The notes under the pieces were generated by a model. The model was not told the DNA's origin, did no database searches, and saw only the letters and a list, made by a program, of their open reading frames with translations. The translations under genes were made by a program, and so were the position numbers. 64,000 bases of DNA. It comes from M3007 sp041741155 (GTDB taxonomy: Bacteria; Bacteroidota; Bacteroidia; Chitinophagales; Saprospiraceae). Where the stretch lies: assembly GCA_041741155.1 (NCBI GenBank), contig JBGSKO010000062.1, positions 62,001-126,000 on the forward strand. The letters run 5' to 3'. Shown one piece after another: positions 15,771 to 24,227 of this stretch (positions within the stretch are counted from its first letter, which is position 1; each line of letters begins with the position of its first letter).

Positions 15771-17294
15771 TCACGGCTTATCCGTTTTGACGAGTTTCCC
15801 GCTCTTCACCCGCTCCCCGCCGGCCACTACTTCCCAAACGTACAGCCCCGCCGGCAGCCCTGCCGCCTCGATTTCGTTCACGCCCAGCACTAAGCGCTGC
15901 TCCAGCACGAGCCGCCCCGCCGCGTCGTATAGCCGAAGAGCCGGGCTGCGCAGGTTGGCGCTGAGCGCCAAGGTGAAGCGCTCGCGGAAGGGGTTGGGGC
16001 GTACCTGTATCTGAGATTCCGCCGCTTCGCCCGTGCTCGTCCACCACGGCCCGCCGTTGATGCCTAGGGTGTCGCAGGGGCTGTTCAGCAGGTCGTAGAG
16101 ACGGAAGTTGGGGAAGTGCGGCAGAGTACGCACGGTGGGCACGGGAAGTTTTTGTCCCTCCGGCTCGAAGGCGTACAGTTTGCCCTGAATGGTAAAGCAT
16201 GGGTAGTAGCGCTCCCGGTGCCGGGCCGCCATGTACAACCTGCCATCGGGCGCAGCCTGCATGTAGGTCAAGCTGGTGCCGTACACATAGTCCGACACCG
16301 GCGGCTCGTCCACAAAAGCGTAGGGGCGTTTGTACAGCGAGTCTAAGAAAGGCGCCGGGTCGGCCAAGTCGGCTCGAAAAATGCACAGGTTGGTAGTGGC
16401 ATAGAGCCAGCGGTTGTCGGGTGAAAATGCCAGTCCGCCGCCGCCCAACATGCCGGGGTCTCTGGGCAAGGGCTGGGGATTGACGAGCGTACCTGTGCAG
16501 CGGTCAAAGTCCATCGTCACGGCCATGCAACTGTTCGTACGGGCATATTTGCCGCCGTCGGGAGAAAATATGGAGGAGCCAACCCTTCGGCAGCCGATTT
16601 TCGGCCCAATGGCTTGCACAAAAGCGGGCGAAATACCCGCCGGTGATAGCAGCCGGACTTGGTACCAATTCGAACCGTATTCGGGCATGACGATCCACCA
16701 GTCGCGCCCGTTGCCGTGGCGCACGACGGCGAAAGGCTCCAGGTCGCCGGTTGCGAGCGGCTGGTTTTTGACCGTTATGCTGCCCTTGCCGCCGTTGGCG
16801 GCCATGTCCACCTCGGTGAGGTAGAGCGGGCCGTAAACCAATTTGCGCGAAGGATCATATTCTCCGCCGAGGTGCAGCAGCGCCCATCGGTTGTGCTGCC
16901 CTGGCCAGGGCAGGGCCATCATACTGCGGGGCGCAGTGTAGCCCACCTGCCCGCACACCCAGTCATGCAGCGGACCGGGATTCAGGCCCTGTCCGTTTTC
17001 GAGCAGCGCTCCGTCGGCACCCCGGATTTCGCAGCCGTTGGAGTAAAACAACACATTGCCGAGGGTATCGGTGGCTACGGCCACAGCGGCCTCGAAGTTC
17101 ATATTCAGTTGGGCGGGCTGCACGGTCGGCTCACCGTTTTGGAAAACTAACCAGGCATTGCCGTACCCGGACGTACCGGGGAACTCGTTGACCCCAATGG
17201 GCCAGCGCTCATCGGGGTAACGCGGCTGGGCGCCGAGTGGTTGGCAGCAGAGACTTGCGATCAGGCAGGCCAGGAGGAGGATTGTTTTATTCAT
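15771..17294 (-). CDS. T9SS-exported propeller protein A1
   Basis: A 507-residue secreted protein. The ATG at 17294 gives a good signal peptide (MNKTILLLACLIASLCCQ...GAQ) and overlaps the stop of the preceding gene by 8 nt, so translation is likely coupled; an in-frame ATG at 17321 is less fitting. The central part is propeller-like and carries the family motif HGNGRDWWIV and the DFDRCTGTL segment. The last ~85 residues form a type A T9SS sorting domain: a VRPNPFRERF start, LYDAAGRLVLEQ and a terminal GLYVWEVVAGGERVKSGKLV. This tail is almost identical to those of the genes ending at 22408 and 29936. Expected to be carried across the outer membrane and anchored or released. Ligand unknown. 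Confidence 0.85.
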   Translation of the reverse strand: MNKTILLLACLIASLCCQPLGAQPRYPDERWPIGVNEFPGTSGYGNAWLVFQNGEPTVQPAQLNMNFEAAVAVATDTLGNVLFYSNGCEIRGADGALLENGQGLNPGPLHDWVCGQVGYTAPRSMMALPWPGQHNRWALLHLGGEYDPSRKLVYGPLYLTEVDMAANGGKGSITVKNQPLATGDLEPFAVVRHGNGRDWWIVMPEYGSNWYQVRLLSPAGISPAFVQAIGPKIGCRRVGSSIFSPDGGKYARTNSCMAVTMDFDRCTGTLVNPQPLPRDPGMLGGGGLAFSPDNRWLYATTNLCIFRADLADPAPFLDSLYKRPYAFVDEPPVSDYVYGTSLTYMQAAPDGRLYMAARHRERYYPCFTIQGKLYAFEPEGQKLPVPTVRTLPHFPNFRLYDLLNSPCDTLGINGGPWWTSTGEAAESQIQVRPNPFRERFTLALSANLRSPALRLYDAAGRLVLEQRLVLGVNEIEAAGLPAGLYVWEVVAGGERVKSGKLVKTDKP

Positions 17295-18795
17295 CTTTTT
17301 TGCGTGTTGTCGCGTGTTCATGGTTCGGCAGGGCGATGATCAGACCCGAGCGTTCGGCCTTTTCGCGGGGCCAGTCGTCGGGCAGTTTGCCGGTCAGTTG
17401 CAGGTGCAGCCGGGCATACACGGCGGCCATCGGGTTGTTGAGCAGTTCCAGGTCGCGTGGGGTGCAGTCGGGACAAGCGCCGCCGCCGATTGGTGGCAGC
17501 AGGGTGTAGCCGCTGTCGCAGCGGAACGTGGCGGGCATGTAGGGTGTGGCGACGAAGCCGTCGCTCGTCCCTTGGAAGTGGAGCGTATCGCAGGGCGAAC
17601 TTTCCCACTTGCCGAGGCGATAGTTGGGGAACTGGCAGATGCCGAGGTCGCTCCAGCGGGGCAGCACCAGTCCCTCCTCTTCGAGGTCGGCCGCATCGCC
17701 CGGCAGGTAGGGGCGGTGCATGACGTTGAGTGCCTGGGTAGTAGTGAAATGGCTCCAGTATATCTTGCCGTCCGGCCCCAGTTGGTTTAGTCCGAGATGG
17801 GAGGACCACGGGTAAGTCGGAATGTAATTGTGCTCCCACACAGAGATAGTGTCGAAAGAAGCCGATACGTCGGCGGCCTCAATATCCAGGGACCAAGCCA
17901 GCCCTGGACGGCTCAGGTACAGGAAGCGGTTATTGGGCGAAAACGCTGCATAAAACGAATGCAGTGGGTCTTGGTAGGGGATGATGCGCAGGTTGCTCAG
18001 GGTACCGGTGCAGCGGTCGAAATCGTACAGGCGCAGGGCGGAAGCCGCGTCGTGCCGCAGAAAGAGCGCTCCATTTTCAGAAAACAAACTCTCGCTCTCG
18101 TACTCAGTCGGCAGGAAGGGCGGGCCGATATCCTGCACAAAGGGACCTTTGATGCCCTGTGGATCGAGCAGGTACAGGTAGTGCCGGGTATCGGCCCGTT
18201 GCATGCCCATTATCCACCAGTCACGTCCGTTGCCATGCTTGACGAAGGCCGGCCACATGATCTCGCCCTGCATCAGCACCTGGTTTTTAGCCAATACCTT
18301 TCCCAAACCTCCATTGGCGTTCAAGTCAATTATCGTGTAGTAAAAATGTTTGGTGTAGGACAAGGTTACTGTTCCGCCGTTTTGCACATCTGTGTGAAAC
18401 AGGTAGTGAATGCCTCCCGAGCCGGGCAAGGGCAGGGCTACCAATGGAAAGGTAGTGACATAGCCGTATTGTTCGGAGTTTTTCCACACCTGCCCGGGGT
18501 TTATCGTGTCGCCCCCCTCCATCAACTGGCGGTTTTTGTTGAAAATACGAATGCCGTTGGTGTACAGCAAGAGGTTGCCGGCCGAATCGGAAAAGGATCC
18601 TCGGCAGCTCTGGAAGTTCATCATCAGGTTTTCCTTGTGTATTTTGGGCGGGCTGTGGTTGAAATCAATACGCATGTTGCCTTTGGGGTCGGGATAATTG
18701 AAATCAAAGCCTGTGACCCAGTTGTAGTCGTGTTTTTGGGCAGGCAGGCTGCCAAGGGCGAACCAGCAGCAGAGGAGGAAGAGACGTAAGGACAT
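17287..18795 (-). CDS. Secreted propeller protein A2, without T9SS tail
   Basis: A 502-residue paralogue of the neighbouring propeller proteins, with KHGNGRDWWIMG, a YDFDRCTGTLS segment and CDTLHFQG where the others have CDTLG. The ATG at 18795 gives a signal peptide (MSLRLFLLCCWFALGSLPAQ). A further in-frame ATG at 18858 precedes a second hydrophobic leader (MYLLLFLCCWPQRLW), and the DNA around both starts is similar, as if the start region had been partly duplicated. Unlike its relatives it lacks the T9SS sorting domain; the last ~90 residues are a unique cysteine-containing and basic tail. It may be periplasmic, or may have lost its tail by recombination. Confidence 0.78.
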   Translation of the reverse strand: MSLRLFLLCCWFALGSLPAQKHDYNWVTGFDFNYPDPKGNMRIDFNHSPPKIHKENLMMNFQSCRGSFSDSAGNLLLYTNGIRIFNKNRQLMEGGDTINPGQVWKNSEQYGYVTTFPLVALPLPGSGGIHYLFHTDVQNGGTVTLSYTKHFYYTIIDLNANGGLGKVLAKNQVLMQGEIMWPAFVKHGNGRDWWIMGMQRADTRHYLYLLDPQGIKGPFVQDIGPPFLPTEYESESLFSENGALFLRHDAASALRLYDFDRCTGTLSNLRIIPYQDPLHSFYAAFSPNNRFLYLSRPGLAWSLDIEAADVSASFDTISVWEHNYIPTYPWSSHLGLNQLGPDGKIYWSHFTTTQALNVMHRPYLPGDAADLEEEGLVLPRWSDLGICQFPNYRLGKWESSPCDTLHFQGTSDGFVATPYMPATFRCDSGYTLLPPIGGGACPDCTPRDLELLNNPMAAVYARLHLQLTGKLPDDWPREKAERSGLIIALPNHEHATTRKKDE

Positions 18796-18917
18796 AGACA
18801 CAACAGCAACAACCCACAGTCGTTGAGGCCAGCAGCAGAGGAAGAGAAGTAAGTACATAGGCGTTAAAAGTGCCGCACACCGCCTCGGCAACGGTGGTGT
18901 GCGGCAGGGTGAAAATG

Positions 18918-21860
18918 TTAGTGGTGCTCGATGGCCAGTTTCAACACTTGCGGCACGGTCTGGTCGGCAAACAGTTCGAGCAGATACATGCCCGCAGGTA
19001 AGTGTTGATCCCAACGCAGCCAAAGTTGCCGTTTTCCGTCCAATTGCCATTCCTGCAAAGCACGACCGTTCAGGTCGCGCAGGACGGCGCGGCCGCTCAC
19101 AACCAACCGACCCAAATTAAGCAAAGCCGCTCCCTGGGCCGGGTTGGGCGCAAGGCTTACCTGAAGTGCATAAGCGAGGCCGGCGTTGCGCTGGGCGGGA
19201 GTATCTGGGCAATTGTCGTAGGCCGACCAATCGGTGTCGCCTCCAAGACTCGCCCGGGCCTGAATCACGGCAAAACCGCCTTCGTACCGGCATTGCTGGG
19301 CAATCCCGGTCAGCGTCTGCCGGTTCGCCTCCGTCACCGGGTTTTCGCTTAGATATGTTTCCAGGAGAATCCTGCACACCGTCTGGAAATCCGTCTCGTA
19401 TGGTTCGGTTGTGGTGGCAGCGTTCAACTGGGCCAACACTTGCTGAGCCTCTGCGAGGCGTGCATTGCGCAAGTTGGTCAACACGGTTCCCCGAGCAACA
19501 ATAGCAGCTGCCAGTGCCAATTCCAATTGTTGGCGCTCTGCAAGCAACTGTTCTAACAAGGGCGGGTTGGCTATGGCCGCTGCAATCTGTGCATCTTTGT
19601 CGGTCACATCTTGCACCAAATCCTCATGGGCGCTTGCCGTGGCATCCAGATCACTCTGTTCCTGAACAGAAAAACGGCTCAATGCCAAAATCTGCTGATA
19701 GGCATCGCCCAGGCTGCTCAGGCTGGTGTTTTGCTGAGCAGAATACCAGGTTGCCGCTGCCGAACCGCCAGTGCGTAACTCCGGGTTTTCGGCCAACCGA
19801 CCGAATAGCCGCAGTTTGGCTTCCCAAACCCCGGCCTCGTGGCCACCTACGGGCTGAAAACTTCCATCCAGCACACGCGAGTCCGCCTCCGTGATACTGG
19901 AGGTGCGATTACCGTAATTGTATAGGGTGGAGAAACACTGCGTTCCAGCCTCTGCCCCATTTCCAAACCAAATACCAGGATCGTTAGTAGTACCAATAAG
20001 CCTCGGATCAGGCCAGTAGTCCGTAGTCATGTTTGGAGTATGAATCCTAAAGCGGGATTGTTGAACGAAGCTAACATCAGCAGACACACCAGGATTTCTC
20101 CCGTCAAACTTGACCTCCACATTGCTTCCGGCGCCGATCCATCGGTTGTATTTGTTGTTTTGGTTTCCGATGATGGCGTCTTTTCGCAGTAATAAACTGA
20201 TGTCGTGGCTATTCAGGTCGTTTCGCTCCAGCGTGGCGCCGTCGCAGTTCATACCCTGAAAGTCCCAGCCCAACCGGGTTTGATCGGCGTAGTTGCAGTT
20301 GAGCCAGCATTCGGGCGACTCCAGTATTTGTATAGCGGTTGATGGGTGGGTGCTCCAGTTGCCCGCTCCGCCAAATGTGTTGCTCCATATACCGGCGGAA
20401 GATTTGTTTAATGTTATCCCCAGGTAAGGGTTTGTTGTGGAGCCAAAATTGTCATTAAACACGTTTTGCTCAATGAGCGATCCGTTCAGGTTATTGATAC
20501 CTATGCCTCGGTTGCCGAAGTTGAACAGGCCGGTTTTGGGTGCGTTCAAAAAGGTATTGTCAAAAAGCCAGGAGTTTTGTTGGCCTGGGGTAAACGAGTG
20601 GATAAAAATACCGGAACGCAAAAAACCGGTTGATGCCCCCGAGTTTAAGCTATTGTCATTGAATGCGTTTCCGTACATATCCAGACTTCTGATGGGACTG
20701 ATCTGGTCGGCAAATACGGAGTGTTCATATACATTTTCAAAGGCGTTGTTTCGGATGATCACCCGGTAAGGCGCAGGGTTGCCGGAAAGGAATATGCCAC
20801 GCTCTAGATTGTTAAACCGACAGTCTTGAATTTGTATATTACCGAGGCCGACCACTCCTGTTTGTACATTATCAAAAGTGGGGGTCCCTCTTTTCCCCAA
20901 ACCTGTGACGTTCAGTACCCTTGCCTTTCCGGGGTAGGTCAGGAAACTGATTCCTGTGCCCCCTTGTCCATTGGCAATATTCCTGAATGCGCTGTTGATT
21001 ACCCACATGCTTGAGTTTTCCGCAATGATACCTGCCGGCGCTGCTATAACAAAAACACTCGGGCACGACCATGATTCATTAAAATTCTGGAATAAATTGG
21101 CATCTCCTCCGCCAAACAGACCGACCGTCATTTGGCTTACGTTTTGCGCTACGATTCCAAACATAGGCTTGCTGAAATAGCAGTTAGGAAGTGATACTGG
21201 ATTAAGCACATAATTTTCGATCAGTGCCTTTTGGCCGGAGAATATGGTTCCAGCGATCGTCGTCGTAATACTGTGCTGTGCCGAAGTATTCGAGTCTCCT
21301 GCGTAAATACAAGTGTAGTTGCCGTCAAAGTTGGTAGACAGAGAGATAAACACGCTGCTTGGCTCAAGATCCACGGCTATGTAGGCATCTTCTACACGAC
21401 AACCCTGCGAAAGCTCCAGAAGTCCGCCACCTTTCACAAGAACCCGATCCCACAGTTTTTCGCAGCCGTGCAAGAACGTATTACGGAAATGGAGACTGGC
21501 GCCCCCGTTAACCACGATGCCGCTATTGTTATTCAAAAAAACGATTTCGCTTCCGGACGCAAACTCATACGATCCCGGCAAGTTGTCTGTAATCGTCTGG
21601 CAAACAATCAAAAATTGCGGAGCCGTACTACTCGTGGCTTGGGGCAACAACTCCCCATCTGCGACCATTTGTGAAAACGTCTTGAATGTAGTTATCAGTT
21701 TGAAATTTCCCGCCAGGGTGGTACATTCAAACCCGATGGGCAGTTCACAATTTTGTCCATTGGACTGGATGGTAAACAGAAAAAAACACCCAATTAGCCA
21801 TGTCTTGACATTAGCCGGATGATTGTCCATCTGAAAGAAACTTGAAATTAGGTTCTTCAT
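18918..21860 (-). CDS. Giant secreted beta-helix protein B1 with T9SS-like tail
   Basis: A 980-residue exported protein. An N-terminal hydrophobic segment (TWLIGCFFLFTIQSNG) is the signal peptide; starts at 21860 and 21830 are possible, and 21860 is preferred because the conserved upstream flank ends exactly there as in the paralogue starting at 29111. Residues of about 120-620 have right-handed beta-helix character (CEKLWDRVLVKGGGLLEL, repeated NNAF/NNxF turns). Then comes a coiled-coil-like stretch rich in Ala, Gln and Leu (about 720-840), an IAQQCRYEGGFAVIQARA motif, and a C-terminal domain starting at LAPNPAQGAAL that resembles a type A T9SS sorting domain. Probably a surface adhesin or polysaccharide-binding protein; no polysaccharide lyase catalytic motif was recognised. 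Confidence 0.8.
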   Translation of the reverse strand: MKNLISSFFQMDNHPANVKTWLIGCFFLFTIQSNGQNCELPIGFECTTLAGNFKLITTFKTFSQMVADGELLPQATSSTAPQFLIVCQTITDNLPGSYEFASGSEIVFLNNNSGIVVNGGASLHFRNTFLHGCEKLWDRVLVKGGGLLELSQGCRVEDAYIAVDLEPSSVFISLSTNFDGNYTCIYAGDSNTSAQHSITTTIAGTIFSGQKALIENYVLNPVSLPNCYFSKPMFGIVAQNVSQMTVGLFGGGDANLFQNFNESWSCPSVFVIAAPAGIIAENSSMWVINSAFRNIANGQGGTGISFLTYPGKARVLNVTGLGKRGTPTFDNVQTGVVGLGNIQIQDCRFNNLERGIFLSGNPAPYRVIIRNNAFENVYEHSVFADQISPIRSLDMYGNAFNDNSLNSGASTGFLRSGIFIHSFTPGQQNSWLFDNTFLNAPKTGLFNFGNRGIGINNLNGSLIEQNVFNDNFGSTTNPYLGITLNKSSAGIWSNTFGGAGNWSTHPSTAIQILESPECWLNCNYADQTRLGWDFQGMNCDGATLERNDLNSHDISLLLRKDAIIGNQNNKYNRWIGAGSNVEVKFDGRNPGVSADVSFVQQSRFRIHTPNMTTDYWPDPRLIGTTNDPGIWFGNGAEAGTQCFSTLYNYGNRTSSITEADSRVLDGSFQPVGGHEAGVWEAKLRLFGRLAENPELRTGGSAAATWYSAQQNTSLSSLGDAYQQILALSRFSVQEQSDLDATASAHEDLVQDVTDKDAQIAAAIANPPLLEQLLAERQQLELALAAAIVARGTVLTNLRNARLAEAQQVLAQLNAATTTEPYETDFQTVCRILLETYLSENPVTEANRQTLTGIAQQCRYEGGFAVIQARASLGGDTDWSAYDNCPDTPAQRNAGLAYALQVSLAPNPAQGAALLNLGRLVVSGRAVLRDLNGRALQEWQLDGKRQLWLRWDQHLPAGMYLLELFADQTVPQVLKLAIEHH

Positions 21861-22078
21861 ACTTTTGCGACGATTTTATTAATCCCTACTCTGATTGTTC
21901 TACCCGGCCATTTCGGTGCTACCGGTCGGCTTTCGGGGCAGGTCGGGAGGTAGCAGTTGCCGCTGCTGCCTCTTTTTTATTCCAGTGTTATTTGATGAAA
22001 AACAACATCTTGTGATCTATTTGCTCAAAATTGGCGAGGGAGGATTGAATATATTAGGGCTATAATCTGCGAAAGGGC

Positions 22079-22111
22079 ATTGTCGTGCGGGAATTAATCA
22101 GTTTATATTTG
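22079..22111 (+). promoter_or_regulatory. Conserved promoter, orphaned in this copy
   Basis: ATTG (22079-22082), a 21-nt spacer and TATATTTG (22104-22111) fit the Bacteroidota -33/-7 pattern. The matching site in the paralogous region drives the XRE gene. Here the plus-strand transcript would run through a gene-free stretch and then antisense to the 3' end of the gene at 22408-24168. Confidence 0.55.
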
Positions 22112-22194
22112 ATACAGCCCAATACGGCTTTTTAACCATCAGAAAAAATCGGCCGAAAATCCCTGTGCAATTGACCGCTAAGGTGCAGATGCAT

Positions 22195-22226
22195 ATTGGA
22201 ACAATACAAGCAACGCAATATATTTG
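22195..22226 (+). promoter_or_regulatory. Second promoter-like element
   Basis: ATTG (22195-22198), 20 nt, TATATTTG (22219-22226). It lies in the AT-rich insert that is specific to this copy. Only a 20-codon frame (ATG at 22306) follows before the convergent gene. Confidence 0.45.
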
Positions 22227-22407
22227 TAGAAATTTAATATAACCACAACTCCATGTAAATCAATTTTTTAAACCTCAAAAAAACAACATTTCTTACAAGT
22301 TATTCATGAAAACAGCGGCATCTAACGGCGTGTCTTCGCCACCAGACTGCTATGTTTTTAAAACCTAAAAAGCCTCCGCTCAGGAAATACTATCCAACAC
22401 CCGTCCA

Positions 22408-24168
22408 TCACGGCTTATCCGTTTTGACGAGTTTCCCGCTCTTCACCCGCTCCCCGCCGGCCACTACTTCCCAAAAGTACAGTCCCGCCGGCAAACCCGC
22501 CGCCTCAATCTCGTTCACGCCCAGCACTAAGCGCTGCTCCAGCACGAGCCGTCCGGCTGCGTCGTGCAGCCGAAGAGCCGGGCTGCGCAGGTTGACACTG
22601 AGCGCCACGGCGAAGCGCTCCCGGAAGGGGTTGGGCCAGACCCGCACCTGCGCCTGCAGCACCGGATTGTCCTGCGCCGTTACGCCGAGGTAGAGCGTTT
22701 TGCAGTGCGTGTCAGTTCCGTGCTGGTTGCTCACGGTGAGGCAGACTTGGTACGCTCCCGGCTGGGCGTACAGGTGTTGCGGGTGGCGCGCGCTGCTCGC
22801 GGGCGAGCCGTCGCCGAAGTCCCAGGTCCAGGTGGCCGGCTCGTAGTACGACAGGTCGCGGAACTCCACGGCGAGCGGGTCGAGGGTGTCCTGTTCGTAG
22901 CGGTACCAGGCCTTGGGGTTGTTGTTCAGGCCGAGGGTATCGCAGGGCGAGCCGTCGAGCGGGCCGAGGCGGAAATACGGGAAGTTAGGTATGGAGAAGG
23001 AGTTGCGCGTGGGCAGATGCACGGCGTGCTGCTCGTATTGGCAGGCCATGCCGGGTTCGTCAGGGTAGTGGATAGTATGCAGCACATTGGAGCGAGTAGA
23101 GGTGCAGGAGTATATTTTGCCGTCGGGAAACAATTGCAGGAACATGAACCGTGTTGGGTTGGGTGCCAGATACCCGTCGTATTCGGCTACAACTTTTTGG
23201 CTTGCCGCCAAGTCCTGCGCCCACAAATCATACTGATAGGTTACGATCCATTGGTTGAAGTAAACATACCTCGAATCCAGCGAGATAGCGCAGCCTCCCC
23301 ATGCTCCTGGCTTCACGTTAATCTGCCGATGGTTGGACAAAAGCCCCGTACAGCGGTCGAAATCGTAGAAATGAAAAAAACCGCCATGACCAGCTGTATC
23401 GAAATCAATGCCTTCGTAACGGACGTAATGCTGTCCGTTTGGTGAAAAACAGGCCTGCCCAAATCCGTCCAAAAACGACGTTCCCACAGATTGCCTGCCC
23501 AGATTGTGAATTCCCTCCGGGTCCAGAAGCAAGCGATAAAACCGGTCGGTGTCATGCTCGTGCGCCAGTATCCACCAGTCTCTTCCATTGGCATGTTTGG
23601 TTGCGGTGAATTTACCGATACCAAGCGTATCTTCGATCACTACCTCTCCCCTAGAAATCACCTTGCCCAGGCCGTTATTCAGATTCATGTCAATTTCTGC
23701 AGCGTACAGGTTGAGAGACACGATCCATAATACGGTATCAGGATCAGTAAACGAGAAATACTCCTCATCGCCGTACAGCAGGACGATGTGGTTGCCCGGG
23801 CCGGGCTTAGGAAGTGATAGGGCGATCTGGGACCAGATATTAGGGCCGGGGCCATCATCAACAAGGGTGTGACCATTCTCCAGTGTATCCCATTCGATAT
23901 TGCCAATATCCGTTCCATTGGTGTACATCTGCAAGACACCGTTTGAATCGGAAAGAATTGCATTGGTCATGTCGAAATACATCGTAAGTATTTCATTTTC
24001 TTCGATGTTCAAACGGCCATCAGGAAATGTTAGTACGCTAATTCCCAAACCATCGCCGGATGGCGTGATCCACCCGCCGTAGTAACCTAACAGTGTAGTA
24101 TTGTCATGAAATTGCCCGAACAGGCAGTGGGGTATAATATTTACTAGCAGGGATATAAATATTTTCAT
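22408..24168 (-). CDS. T9SS-exported propeller protein A3 with PKD domain
   Basis: A 586-residue secreted protein: signal peptide (MKIFISLLVNIIPHCLFGQ), a propeller-like region of about 400 residues with KHANGRDWWILAHEHDTDR and YDFDRCTGLLS, a PKD domain (YYEPATWTWDFGDGSPASS...LYAQPGAYQVCLTVSN), and a T9SS type A sorting domain (VWPNPFRERFAVAL to the end). It has exactly the same length as the paralogue at 29936-31696, and the PKD plus sorting-domain part is nearly identical at DNA level while the propellers differ strongly. PKD domains usually mediate carbohydrate or protein contacts outside the cell. It is 59 nt downstream of the giant protease gene on the same strand and probably co-transcribed with it. 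Confidence 0.85.
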   Translation of the reverse strand: MKIFISLLVNIIPHCLFGQFHDNTTLLGYYGGWITPSGDGLGISVLTFPDGRLNIEENEILTMYFDMTNAILSDSNGVLQMYTNGTDIGNIEWDTLENGHTLVDDGPGPNIWSQIALSLPKPGPGNHIVLLYGDEEYFSFTDPDTVLWIVSLNLYAAEIDMNLNNGLGKVISRGEVVIEDTLGIGKFTATKHANGRDWWILAHEHDTDRFYRLLLDPEGIHNLGRQSVGTSFLDGFGQACFSPNGQHYVRYEGIDFDTAGHGGFFHFYDFDRCTGLLSNHRQINVKPGAWGGCAISLDSRYVYFNQWIVTYQYDLWAQDLAASQKVVAEYDGYLAPNPTRFMFLQLFPDGKIYSCTSTRSNVLHTIHYPDEPGMACQYEQHAVHLPTRNSFSIPNFPYFRLGPLDGSPCDTLGLNNNPKAWYRYEQDTLDPLAVEFRDLSYYEPATWTWDFGDGSPASSARHPQHLYAQPGAYQVCLTVSNQHGTDTHCKTLYLGVTAQDNPVLQAQVRVWPNPFRERFAVALSVNLRSPALRLHDAAGRLVLEQRLVLGVNEIEAAGLPAGLYFWEVVAGGERVKSGKLVKTDKP

Positions 24169-24227
24169 AATAAATTAAAAGAGAGGCGGTGTTGCCTTGT
24201 GCAGACAACACCGCCTCGTGAAAAATT

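Larger units (their letters stand above)
21862..22407. repeat. Duplicated intergenic region, copy 1 (regulator gene missing)
   Basis: This 546-nt gap is related to 29110-29935 at both ends. The left part (21862-22115) matches 29113-29525 in blocks, including a conserved stretch of over 60 nt with GGGGCAGGTCGGGAGGTAGC. The right part (22311-22407) is almost identical to 29838-29935. Between them, where the other copy has an XRE regulator gene, this copy has AT-rich sequence without a gene. A promoter conserved in both copies is still present here (see 22079-22111). Confidence 0.85.

Noticed and set aside
17797..18789. Long plus-strand open frame opposite propeller A2
   Set aside because: No family resemblance, and the minus-strand protein has a signal peptide and shared motifs.
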